Assembly: GCF_025950235.1 (NCBI RefSeq)
Contig: NZ_JAPDDT010000004.1
Span: forward strand, 372,001 to 436,000
Length of the DNA stretch: 64,000 nucleotides
Direction of reading: 5' to 3'
From: Luteolibacter arcticus
GTDB lineage: Bacteria > Verrucomicrobiota > Verrucomicrobiia > Verrucomicrobiales > Akkermansiaceae
Below, piece after piece: positions 25,016-32,647 of this stretch. Under the pieces are notes generated by a model that searched no databases, was not told the DNA's origin, and saw only the letters and a list, made by a program, of their open reading frames with translations. Numbering within the stretch: the stretch's first letter is position 1; each line of letters starts with the position of its first letter. A program made the translations under genes and the position numbers.

Positions 25016-25199
25016 GGGATATCTCCGTATTCTCTGGGTCCGGCTGGTCGGTCAGGGGTAGTTGCGCCATTCGCTCCCGGTCGCACGCCCTCATCAGGAG
25101 GGCGCGGATCGTGGTGATGAGGAACACCGCCGCGAGGGAGCCGAACGCGATCATCGGGATCACCGATGCCCACTCCTCCAGGATCACACGTTTGAACAT
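25005..25199 (-). CDS. ccoQ: cbb3 oxidase small subunit
   Basis: A 64-residue protein with one transmembrane helix (WASVIPMIAFGSLAAVFLIT) and a charged tail, lying between ccoNO and ccoP. Size, topology and position match CcoQ/FixQ, which stabilises the complex. The ATG at 25199 lies 2 bases after the ccoNO stop, and the 3' end overlaps ccoP. Confidence 0.85.
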   Translation of the reverse strand: MFKRVILEEWASVIPMIAFGSLAAVFLITTIRALLMRACDRERMAQLPLTDQPDPENTEISHES

Positions 25200-25201
25200 A
25201 G

Positions 25202-27760
25202 CTATGGATGGAGGGGAGTTTCCTTCGTGGTGGACGAGGTGCGGGCCTCGTGAACCTCACGGGCATGCTCCGTCAGCTTGCGGTAGCTGTCGGGATCGAG
25301 CGGAATCGCTTCCGGCATATCCTTCTTCTCGATCTCGTGGTAGCTGCCGACCTTCTGGACATAGGCGATGAGCGCGACCACGCGGCTCTCCGAGAAGTGG
25401 CGGAGGAGCTCTTCCTTGCTCGCCGTCTTCATCGGCTCGTAGCCCACGGGTGCGTCGCCCTCGAAAAGCGACCGCGCGATGGCCATGCCCTGCTCGCGGG
25501 CCTGCTGGTCGATCTCATCCTTCGTCCACGCCGGGAAGGGCACGCCGAGACGGCGCTGTACCGCGATCTTGCCGGGCAGGGACTTGAAGTCGGTCTTCTC
25601 CTCGTAGAGCCATGGGTAGGCGGGCATGTTCGAGTCTTCGTTCGCCCAGCGGGGATTCATGAAGTGGAACCAGTGCCACTTGTTGTCGCGCTTGCCGGCG
25701 CGGACGTGTTCGGACCCGGCGACCAGCGGCCCGCCCTCGCGGGCGAGATCGGGACCGGTGCGCTTGGAACCCCACTGGTAGGGATGGTCGTAGAGCGACT
25801 CACCGAGATGCGAGTAGTCGTCCTTCACCCCCGCACGTCCGTAGCGCATCACGTCCGGCACCAGCGTGCGGATCATTTGGGAGTGGCAGTTATAGCAGCC
25901 CTCGTTCACATAGAGATCCCGCCCGGCCAGTTCGAGCGGCGTGTAGAGATCCTGCAAGCGGCCCTCGATGTTCTTCTCGCGGTTCACCAGCAGCGAGGGC
26001 ACGATCTGCACGCCGCCGCCGATCGCCACCGCCACGAAGACCAGGACGGTGAAGGGCAGGTAATTCTTCAGCAGGCTTTCGTGCCAGTGGTCCCACTTGG
26101 CCCCCTCGCGCTTGAAGGTCTTCACCCCCTGGATGCAGATCAGCACCACTAGGAGCAGCGCGGCCATGTCCGCCCCCTTTGGCAGGAAGAACCACAGCAC
26201 CATCATCACCACGCCAGCCACCGCATAAGCCACCGGATCCCGGAACAGCGCTTCGCCCAGGCGCAGGCGGTCGTGCTCCTTCTCCGGCACGGTGACTTCC
26301 ACGGTCTCGTCCACCGGCCTGCCGGAGCGGGCGGTTCGGAAGATGTTCACGGCACACATTACGAAGCCGATCAGATACAGCGTGCCACCGACCGAGCGCA
26401 GGATGTAGGTGAGCTGGATCGCCTTCAGCGTCTCCACGAATTCATACTTGAGCGTGGTGCCGCCCTCCGCCACTTGGCCGAGCATGAGCCCCTGCGTGAT
26501 GCCCGCGGTCCACATCGCGGCGACGTAGAGGAGGATGCCCACCAGGCCGATCCAGAAGTGCATGTTCGCCCACGACTCCGACCACAACCGGGTCTTCCAC
26601 AGCCGCGGCGCGAGCCAGTAGAACATGCCCGCCGCCATGAAGCCGTTCCAGCCGAGCGCACCGGCATGCACGTGGCCGATCGTCCAGTCGGTGTAGTGTG
26701 ACAGCGCATTGACCGCACGGATCGAGAGCAAGGGACCCTCGAAAGTGGCCATCCCGTAAAAGGTGATCCCGGCAGCGAAGAACTTGATCACAGGATCGCT
26801 GCGGAGTTTCGCCCATGCCCCGCGCAAGGTGAGCAGGCCATTGAGCATGCCACCCCAGGAGGGAGCCCAGAGCATGAGCGAAAACAGCATCCCCAGCATC
26901 TGGAGCCATCGCGGGAGCGAGGTATTCAGCAGGTGGTGCGGACCCGCCCAGATGTAGATGAAGACCAGCGACCAGAAGTGGACGATCGACAGCCGGTAGC
27001 TATAGACCGGCCGGTTCGCCGCCTTCGGCAGGAAATAGTACATGATCCCCAGGATCGGGGTCGTCAGGAAGAAGGCCACGGCATTGTGTCCGTACCACCA
27101 CTGCACCAGCCCGTCCTGCAAGCCGCCGAAGATGGGATAAGAATGCACCCACGAGGTGGGGATCGAGAGATGGTTGACGATGTAAAGCATCGCCACCGTG
27201 ACGATGGTGGCGATGTAGAACCAGAGCGCCACATACAGGCTCGGCTCATTCCGTTTCGAAAGGGTCCAGAAGAAGTTGATCGCGAAAATCACCCATACGA
27301 CGGCCACGGCGATATTGATGGGCCAGATCAGCTCGGCGTATTCCTTCCCCCGCGTGAGTCCCGCGGGCAGCGTGATCGCCGCGGCCAGGATGATCAACTG
27401 CCAGCCCCACATGTGGATCTTGGAAAGCAGGTCGGAGGCGGTGCGTGTTTTGCAAAGCCGCTGCGTGGAGTAGTAGATCCCCGCGAAAGCCATGTTCCCG
27501 ACGAAGGCAAAGATCACTGCATTCGTATGCAGCGGGCGGAGCCGGCCGAAGGTGATGTATTGCAGGCCATCGCCCTTGAAGAGGCCGAAGCTGATGGCCT
27601 CAAGGAATTTCCCGTTCATCTGCCACCACGAGAGCTGGGTGGCGCAGATCACGCCCACGAGCATGCCCACGATGCCCCACAGGATGGAGGCGATCATGAA
27701 CTGCCGCACCGTGCGGTCGTCATAGGTGATGGTCGTCGTTCTGGCAGTGGCAGCGTTCAT
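25202..27760 (-). CDS. ccoNO: fused cbb3 oxidase catalytic and monohaem subunits (CcoN-CcoO)
   Basis: An 852-residue fusion. Residues 1-480 are CcoN with twelve helices and all metal ligands: LRPLHTNAVIFAF (low-spin haem b), WWYGHNAVAFF (CuB, helix VI), AGPHHLLNT (CuB, helix VII) and GHVHAGALGW (both haems, helix X). Residues 490-560 carry two further helices, and residues 600-852 are CcoO, with GRDLYVNEGCYNCHSQMIRT and the methionine ligand in NMPAYPWLY. It reduces oxygen to water at low oxygen tension while pumping protons. N-O fusions are known from Bacteroidetes, Planctomycetes and Verrucomicrobia. The ATG at 27760 shares a TAATG overlap with ccoS. Confidence 0.95.
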   Translation of the reverse strand: MNAATARTTTITYDDRTVRQFMIASILWGIVGMLVGVICATQLSWWQMNGKFLEAISFGLFKGDGLQYITFGRLRPLHTNAVIFAFVGNMAFAGIYYSTQRLCKTRTASDLLSKIHMWGWQLIILAAAITLPAGLTRGKEYAELIWPINIAVAVVWVIFAINFFWTLSKRNEPSLYVALWFYIATIVTVAMLYIVNHLSIPTSWVHSYPIFGGLQDGLVQWWYGHNAVAFFLTTPILGIMYYFLPKAANRPVYSYRLSIVHFWSLVFIYIWAGPHHLLNTSLPRWLQMLGMLFSLMLWAPSWGGMLNGLLTLRGAWAKLRSDPVIKFFAAGITFYGMATFEGPLLSIRAVNALSHYTDWTIGHVHAGALGWNGFMAAGMFYWLAPRLWKTRLWSESWANMHFWIGLVGILLYVAAMWTAGITQGLMLGQVAEGGTTLKYEFVETLKAIQLTYILRSVGGTLYLIGFVMCAVNIFRTARSGRPVDETVEVTVPEKEHDRLRLGEALFRDPVAYAVAGVVMMVLWFFLPKGADMAALLLVVLICIQGVKTFKREGAKWDHWHESLLKNYLPFTVLVFVAVAIGGGVQIVPSLLVNREKNIEGRLQDLYTPLELAGRDLYVNEGCYNCHSQMIRTLVPDVMRYGRAGVKDDYSHLGESLYDHPYQWGSKRTGPDLAREGGPLVAGSEHVRAGKRDNKWHWFHFMNPRWANEDSNMPAYPWLYEEKTDFKSLPGKIAVQRRLGVPFPAWTKDEIDQQAREQGMAIARSLFEGDAPVGYEPMKTASKEELLRHFSESRVVALIAYVQKVGSYHEIEKKDMPEAIPLDPDSYRKLTEHAREVHEARTSSTTKETPLHP

Positions 27761-27909
27761 TACTTGTCAGGTGTCTCGTCATCGAGTGGCAGCAGGGCAT
27801 CGCGCTCCGGCGAGCTGTTCCGCGAGCGGACCAATTCCCCCGCGAAACAGAAGATGAAGATCCCCGCCAGGCAGGAACTCACCAGAATCGTCAGCGCGAT
27901 TACGCTCAT
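27760..27909 (-). CDS. ccoS: cbb3 oxidase assembly protein CcoS
   Basis: A 49-residue protein, MSVIALTILVSSCLAG at the start, with one transmembrane helix, then a charged tail containing RDALLPLDDETPDK. The 'MSV' start, a short helix and an acidic tail are the CcoS pattern; CcoS is needed to insert cofactors into CcoN. An ATG ten codons upstream is possible. Its TAA overlaps the ATG of ccoNO (27760-27762), so the two are co-translated. Confidence 0.85.
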   Translation of the reverse strand: MSVIALTILVSSCLAGIFIFCFAGELVRSRNSSPERDALLPLDDETPDK

Positions 27910-27979
27910 CTCCCGGCGACGCTGGCGGAATTCCTGCATGCGGTCGCCGCGCGTCTTGCGGGAGAGTGTGCGGATTCTC

Positions 27980-28510
27980 TCATCGGGTGGAGTCGAGGTG
28001 GCGGGCGTTCGACCACTCGAGGAACGTGTCGGCGATGATTCCCGGCAGGGAGTGCTCGTTGAAGTGTTCGGGATGGAGGATCAGATGAAGCATGCCTGCG
28101 CCATTGGTCGGAGAGCCCAGCCAGACGCGGAAGACGTTCGGGTTTCCCTGGCATGCCTCCGCCGCAAGTGCGCCTTCCAAGACCGCGTGGCCCCGTGCAG
28201 CCAAGCCCTCAATGGTCCGCCGCAGAGGATCGCATGGCGCTTCCGCTTCCGGAGCTGCGCATTGGCAGCACTCCGCCAATATCAACAGGCCGCGCTGGGT
28301 CTCCGAGCCAGCAATCTGCTCAATGAGTTCTTGCGCAAACGCGAGCCAATGCCCCCCGGAATCTTCGTCGAATTCGTTGAGATGCCTCGCCACGGATTGG
28401 ACGAGGCCTCTGGGCAGGACCGCCGATCCATGAACTGCGATTGACGGCATTCCGGAAGGAGTTTCCGCCAACAACCAGCGATGAAAGGCCGAGAGTTCCG
28501 TCGCTTGCAT
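27980..28510 (-). CDS. soluble protein of unknown function upstream of ccoS
   Basis: A 176-residue protein without signal peptide or membrane helix, from the ATG at 28510 to a TGA at 27980-27982. It contains a CCQC cluster (ILAECCQCAAPEAEAPC) with another cysteine 9 residues on, and a C-terminal strand-rich part (NVFRVWLGSPTNGAGMLHLI). I do not recognise the family. It is 70 bases upstream of ccoS on the same strand, which suggests co-transcription with the oxidase genes. Confidence 0.6.
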   Translation of the reverse strand: MQATELSAFHRWLLAETPSGMPSIAVHGSAVLPRGLVQSVARHLNEFDEDSGGHWLAFAQELIEQIAGSETQRGLLILAECCQCAAPEAEAPCDPLRRTIEGLAARGHAVLEGALAAEACQGNPNVFRVWLGSPTNGAGMLHLILHPEHFNEHSLPGIIADTFLEWSNARHLDSTR

Positions 28511-28612
28511 AAAGTCTCGAGGTTACTGAAATCTGTGCCGCTGGCTGCGCGCGCCTTCCGAAAAGTCCCGCACATCCTTTCGCTGCTATGACGCAGCCGA
28601 CAATTTCTAGCC

Positions 28613-28965
28613 CTACTTGACCGCCAACACGGAACACGGGGAAAGACGAATCAACCTCTGGGCGGTGCTGCCCAGGAATTCAAAATTCCGGTGAAAGTGT
28701 TCATGGGGCCCGACAACGACAAGATCGGTATTTAGATTACGTGCCGACTTAGCCAGCCCCCCAAGGATCGCCCCACTTCGCTAGAAAAGGGCATCGCCGG
28801 GTAAGGCAATCCTCTGACACGCCTGTTGGCCGAAGGCGGCATGGGCTGACGTGAAACAACGTGAGACGTGCGCTGTCACTGCCTTTCAGAAGGGCAACTG
28901 CAATCTCGACTGCATTCAGAGACGCCTTGGAAAAACCGATCGGCACCAGAATGCGGTCCAGGCGG
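28613..28965 (-). pseudogene. universal stress protein gene, frameshifted and internally deleted
   Basis: The N-terminal part of a UspA domain (RLDRILVPIGFSKASLNA, then EIAVALLKGSDSARLTLFHV) runs leftwards from about 28965. After HVSP the frame becomes meaningless. The C-terminal part (NLNTDLVVVGPHEHF, then FLGSTAQRLIRLSPCSVLAV) is found in a different frame ending at a TAG at 28613-28615. The middle is too short for the usual 140-residue domain. Upstream, near 29020, a segment resembling a UspA C-terminus (VGNAILQDTPSTLV) in yet another frame suggests the ancestor was a tandem UspA protein and that decay extends to about 29200. Confidence 0.75.
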
Positions 28966-29226
28966 GGAGGAGCCGGTGGCCCGGAGCGTTGGACGAGAGT
29001 GCTGGGAGTATCTTGTAGGATGGCATTCCCGACCAGAAACTACGTCCTTGCATGCCTTCATGCTCCGCATCGATTCGCGATCCCCACGTCTCAATTTTAC
29101 TTCTTTGGAACCGTTGCCCGAAGCGCCCATTGACGCGAATCCGCAGGATATGCGCAGCATCGGCTCGCAAACGGTTAGATGCCTTCGGCATGACAAGCAA
29201 AGGTAGCCGCGTCTCAAGCCACTACC

Positions 29227-30183
29227 ATGAACACCACTTCAACGGCTCCCTTGATCTCCCTGCTGCTCGCATCCGCTCCTCTGATGGCCGGGACCATTGT
29301 TACCTCCCCATCCTCCCCCTTGGTGACGAGCACCGGCTTCGAAAACGCGCGCCGTCCAATCTCCAATCCCACCTTGTTCGATCTCGCGCTGCCGACAACC
29401 AATGTCCACGCGATCGCGATCTACCAGCGCTTGCCTGACTTCGTAAACACGACGGCAGGCCCGCTGCCAATGGGTGGCGATGTGCAGGTCTATGCGTTGC
29501 AATTTGAGATCGCGTTGAACGAACGGCTTTCCGTCGTCGCCACCAAGGACGGTTACGTTGACATCAATCCGGATACGGAGCCGTTGTGGTCGAACGAGTC
29601 TGGCTTCGCGAACATCGCCGCAGGGCTCAAGTACGCCTTCGTGTATGACGAAGCGCGCGCGACCGCGCTCAGCGGAACCGTGACTTTCGAGTTTCCCACG
29701 GGGAACCACGACGTCTTCCAAGGCGAAGGCGATGGAGCTGCAAACCTGATCGTTTCCGGTTTGAAGCTTTGGGACGACTTCGAGCTGGCTGGCGGCGCGG
29801 GCTTGCACCTTCCATTCGATGGCCAGATGGCCACCACTTCCTTCGTTAGCGCCCACGCGAGCTATGAGACCTGCCGCTGGTTTATCCCTTTGATCGAATT
29901 CAACTGGCATCACGTCTTGGAAGCCGGCAACGGTCGCTCCAATTTCTTCGCCCAAGCGGGCGGCGGCGTGCCGGTGGTCGCGACCTTCGAAGGTTCAGAT
30001 CTCCTCAACTTTGGAGCCTCGAATGCCTCCCAAAACCGCGATTTCGTCACCGCCGCGATCGGCTTCCGCTCACGACTCACCGCGGACCTTGATGCGGGGC
30101 TGGCCTATGAAATCCCTCTTACCAGCAAAGAAGACGGCGTCATGGAAGACCGGATCACCTTGGATCTTCTCTGGCGCTTCTAG
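29227..30183 (+). CDS. outer-membrane beta-barrel protein, phenol-degradation MetA-like
   Basis: A 318-residue protein with a signal peptide (ISLLLASAPLMAG). The mature part alternates short amphipathic strands and ends in ITLDLLWRF, with the C-terminal aromatic residue typical of barrel insertion. The overall pattern (a conserved NIAAGLKYAFVYDEARATALSG region, SGTVTFEFPTG, a closing AYEIPLTS strand) resembles the 'MetA pathway of phenol degradation' transporter-like family. A function as a pore for small hydrophobic molecules is a family guess. It stands alone, with no partner genes around it. Confidence 0.7.
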   Translation: MNTTSTAPLISLLLASAPLMAGTIVTSPSSPLVTSTGFENARRPISNPTLFDLALPTTNVHAIAIYQRLPDFVNTTAGPLPMGGDVQVYALQFEIALNERLSVVATKDGYVDINPDTEPLWSNESGFANIAAGLKYAFVYDEARATALSGTVTFEFPTGNHDVFQGEGDGAANLIVSGLKLWDDFELAGGAGLHLPFDGQMATTSFVSAHASYETCRWFIPLIEFNWHHVLEAGNGRSNFFAQAGGGVPVVATFEGSDLLNFGASNASQNRDFVTAAIGFRSRLTADLDAGLAYEIPLTSKEDGVMEDRITLDLLWRF

Positions 30184-30257
30184 GAACTCGCCAGCTAGCG
30201 CTCAGGAATCGCCGCTGATCTGGCGTACCTCTCCTGAACGAACCACCCCAATTTGCC

Positions 30258-30362
30258 ATGAAATCCGATACACTCATCGCACCGGCCTTCCTCTTCGAGT
30301 TGCTTTCGAGCGGGTGCATCGGGCCACGCGTACCCGTGACCACTTTCACCGCAAGTTGGTAA
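30258..30362 (+). CDS. possible tiny lipoprotein or gene start remnant
   Basis: A 34-codon frame, MKSDTLIAPAFLFELLSSGC at its start, has the look of a lipoprotein signal with a lipobox (LSSGC), but it stops 14 codons later. It may be the truncated start of a lost gene. There is no other support. Confidence 0.2.
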   Translation: MKSDTLIAPAFLFELLSSGCIGPRVPVTTFTASW

Positions 30363-30476
30363 CGCCTCCGCATCGGGAGTGAGATCCTCCCGGCGCGGAT
30401 CTGCTCTTCACGGCGACGGCATTTGCAAGCCAGCCGTGGCCAGGTGGTCCAGGATTCAGAACCAACGGACCGCACC

Positions 30477-32231
30477 TCATTCGAGCCGCAGATAGGCAAC
30501 GTAGCGGGCCAAGGCGACGATCTGGGCGTCGTCGAGCGTCTCATGTCCCGGCATGTCGGTGCCTGGCACTCCGAACTTGATGGTGCGGGCGAGGCGGTTC
30601 TCGAGGTCGAGTCCGGAGGACGTCCAGGGGAAGGGTCCCCGATCGAGGTCAGTGGGACGCTTCACGAGAGCGGCCGCGAACTTGCCATCGCCGTGGCCAA
30701 CCGGTCCGTGACAGGCCGCGCAATGATTCAGAAATAGCGGCGCACCTTCGGGAATGGGGCCCTTGGGCTTCGGTGTCCACGTCAGTGCGGCGACCGCATG
30801 CGATGAAGCGGCTTCCGCGGAGACATCCCGGAGAAAGGCAATGAGATCGTCACCACGTGCATCGTTGAAAAGATGGGCATAGATGGGCATCGGCGATCTC
30901 GGTGCGAAATCCCGCGGGTTGAGGAAGTGGAGCTTGAGCCATGCCACGGAGCGGCGGGCTCCGACGTTTGTTAGATCGGGTCCTTGGCGTCGGTTGCCGA
31001 TGAGAACGGGCTTCTCCGCCAGCACTCCTGTCAGGTCGGAAGCCGGGCCCCAGGGGAGTTCATCGGGCGAGCCCGGCCGCACGTAGCGCGAGTGGCAGTG
31101 GATGCAGCCTTCCGCGATATAGACGGCACGCCCGTTCGCGACCACCGTGGGCTGAGGCCGCGGTGCGGAGGGTTGGAAGCGGGCGAGGAAGATGACGGCG
31201 ACTGCCGCTCCTGCCATAGGCCATTGTTGCCGGCGTAGCAGCAGCGCGCCGAGCACCACCGATCCTGCCACAAGGACGAAGGACGCCGGCACATGATGGA
31301 GCGACTGCGCCATGCCGATTCCATTGGCGGACCCGAACCACCCGGCGACCGCATACAGCCAAGCCGCACGGCGGGCGATGGTGCGGGGCTCGGCAGAGGG
31401 CGAGAAAAAGCCGGGCCACGCAACGAGCGCCGCGGAATAGAGCGACACACCGGCCGGATAGATCCACCCGGCCAAACCACGGGTCGCGGGATTGTCTACA
31501 GCGAAGGCCGCTGCTGCCAGGATCACCCACGCGATGGCAAGCAGCACGGAGAAGCCGCGTCGCAAGGTGAGCCCGGCGAGCACCGCGGCGGCGACGTGCA
31601 CGGCGGCGTTTCGCCACAGCAAGGGCTCGCCCCATGTGGCGGACTTCAGGTCTCGTTCGTGCTGGATGACGAAGAAGGCCGCCGAATCGAGCCACACCAG
31701 CGCGGTGAAAGCGGCGATCACGGCGATCATTCCATGGCGCGCTGGTACGTTTCCGCTGAGCGAAAAGATCGCGGCCCTCCGGGGAACCAACGCCGCGCCA
31801 AGGAGCGCGAAGACCGCGCCGAAAGCCGCCTGCTGCACGGGGCTGGCGAGGAAGACCGGCGGAAAATTGCAGAGCGCATAGCCGACGCCGGTGCCGAGTC
31901 CCACCCAGGCGAGGCCACACCATCGGGGTAGCAGCGGGGCCAGCGAGACGGTCATCGTGCCGATCGCCGCACCCGTTAGCAGCGAGACGCAGAGAGCCGC
32001 GGGCATGGATGCCGCCCAGGACGACGCCGCCGCGGAGATGGCAGCGGCGACAAAGGCGGCCTGAAGTACGGCAGGCGTGGTATTTCGTCGAGCCGTGAAA
32101 AAGCCGGCCGCGATGCCCGCCAGAGCCATGGTTCCCAGCGCGATCTTCTCCGTCGTGGGAGTTCCACCAGCCGCCCGCATCAGCTCGACCCACGCGAACT
32201 GGGCGAAGATCAGGAAATGCGCATAGACCAT
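30477..32231 (-). CDS. MFS-like membrane domain fused to CcoO-like and CcoP-like cytochrome c domains
   Basis: A 584-residue protein from the ATG at 32231. Residues 1-350 hold about twelve hydrophobic helices in a transporter-like (MFS/NnrS-like) layout. Residues 365-475 are a CcoO-like domain: GRAVYIAEGCIHCHSRYVRP matches the CcoO pattern of the ccoNO gene in this window, and GPDLTNVG, LHFLNPRDFAP and the ligand segment SPMPIYAHLF follow in the CcoO order. Residues 495-584 are a second c-type domain with NHCAACHGPVGHGDG and ligand GVPGTDMPGHE. The haem motifs are CxxCH at 376-380 and 504-508. It is the last gene of the seven-gene operon and would be the electron entry of the CcoN-like protein. 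Confidence 0.85.
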   Translation of the reverse strand: MVYAHFLIFAQFAWVELMRAAGGTPTTEKIALGTMALAGIAAGFFTARRNTTPAVLQAAFVAAAISAAASSWAASMPAALCVSLLTGAAIGTMTVSLAPLLPRWCGLAWVGLGTGVGYALCNFPPVFLASPVQQAAFGAVFALLGAALVPRRAAIFSLSGNVPARHGMIAVIAAFTALVWLDSAAFFVIQHERDLKSATWGEPLLWRNAAVHVAAAVLAGLTLRRGFSVLLAIAWVILAAAAFAVDNPATRGLAGWIYPAGVSLYSAALVAWPGFFSPSAEPRTIARRAAWLYAVAGWFGSANGIGMAQSLHHVPASFVLVAGSVVLGALLLRRQQWPMAGAAVAVIFLARFQPSAPRPQPTVVANGRAVYIAEGCIHCHSRYVRPGSPDELPWGPASDLTGVLAEKPVLIGNRRQGPDLTNVGARRSVAWLKLHFLNPRDFAPRSPMPIYAHLFNDARGDDLIAFLRDVSAEAASSHAVAALTWTPKPKGPIPEGAPLFLNHCAACHGPVGHGDGKFAAALVKRPTDLDRGPFPWTSSGLDLENRLARTIKFGVPGTDMPGHETLDDAQIVALARYVAYLRLE

Positions 32232-32263
32232 TGCCACCACACCGGCGGCACGCAGCGGCAGCC

Positions 32264-32647
32264 TTACGCCCGCCAGCAACCCGCCCTCAGCCCGATCGCC
32301 TGAACCGCGGCCACCGCGGCGTCGGTCGCCGCCACCACCCACCAGGCTGCCGGTAGCGCGCCGGTCGCGATGTTGACGGCGAGAAACACGGCGACCGCCG
32401 CGCGAACGATCGCCGTGGTCGTCCATACGGCTTCCGCGGTCGTCCCTTTCCGCAAGCACAGCGCGTAGCACAGCCCCGTGGACAGAACGAAGGCTCCGAT
32501 CCACCCCATGAAGACCTCCGCTCCCGCAGGCAGGGGCGGGAGCGAGAGCAAACTCATCACCAGCGACGGTGTCAGGATCAGCAAAAGTCCCGTCGCGGCG
32601 TCCATCCCGCCGACGGCCAGGCTCAATGGCAAGGCGATTCGTTTCAT
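32264..32647 (-). CDS. small four-helix membrane protein
   Basis: A 127-residue protein from the ATG at 32647, with four hydrophobic helices (DAATGLLLILTPSLVMSLLS, FMGWIGAFVLSTGLCYALCL, IVRAAVAVFLAVNIAT and the last one around AAVAAVQAIGL). Codon third positions are strongly G/C, whereas the overlapping frame that joins its neighbours is an arginine/glycine/aspartate-rich jumble, so this frame is the real one. I do not recognise a family; DoxX-like proteins have the same size and topology. It lies between the CcoN-like and cytochrome genes. Confidence 0.75.
   Translation of the reverse strand: MKRIALPLSLAVGGMDAATGLLLILTPSLVMSLLSLPPLPAGAEVFMGWIGAFVLSTGLCYALCLRKGTTAEAVWTTTAIVRAAVAVFLAVNIATGALPAAWWVVAATDAAVAAVQAIGLRAGCWRA

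Noticed and set aside
26933..28444. 503-codon rightward frame opposite ccoNO, ccoS and the gene before them
   Set aside because: Charged low-complexity sequence, and it crosses the boundary between three well-supported genes.
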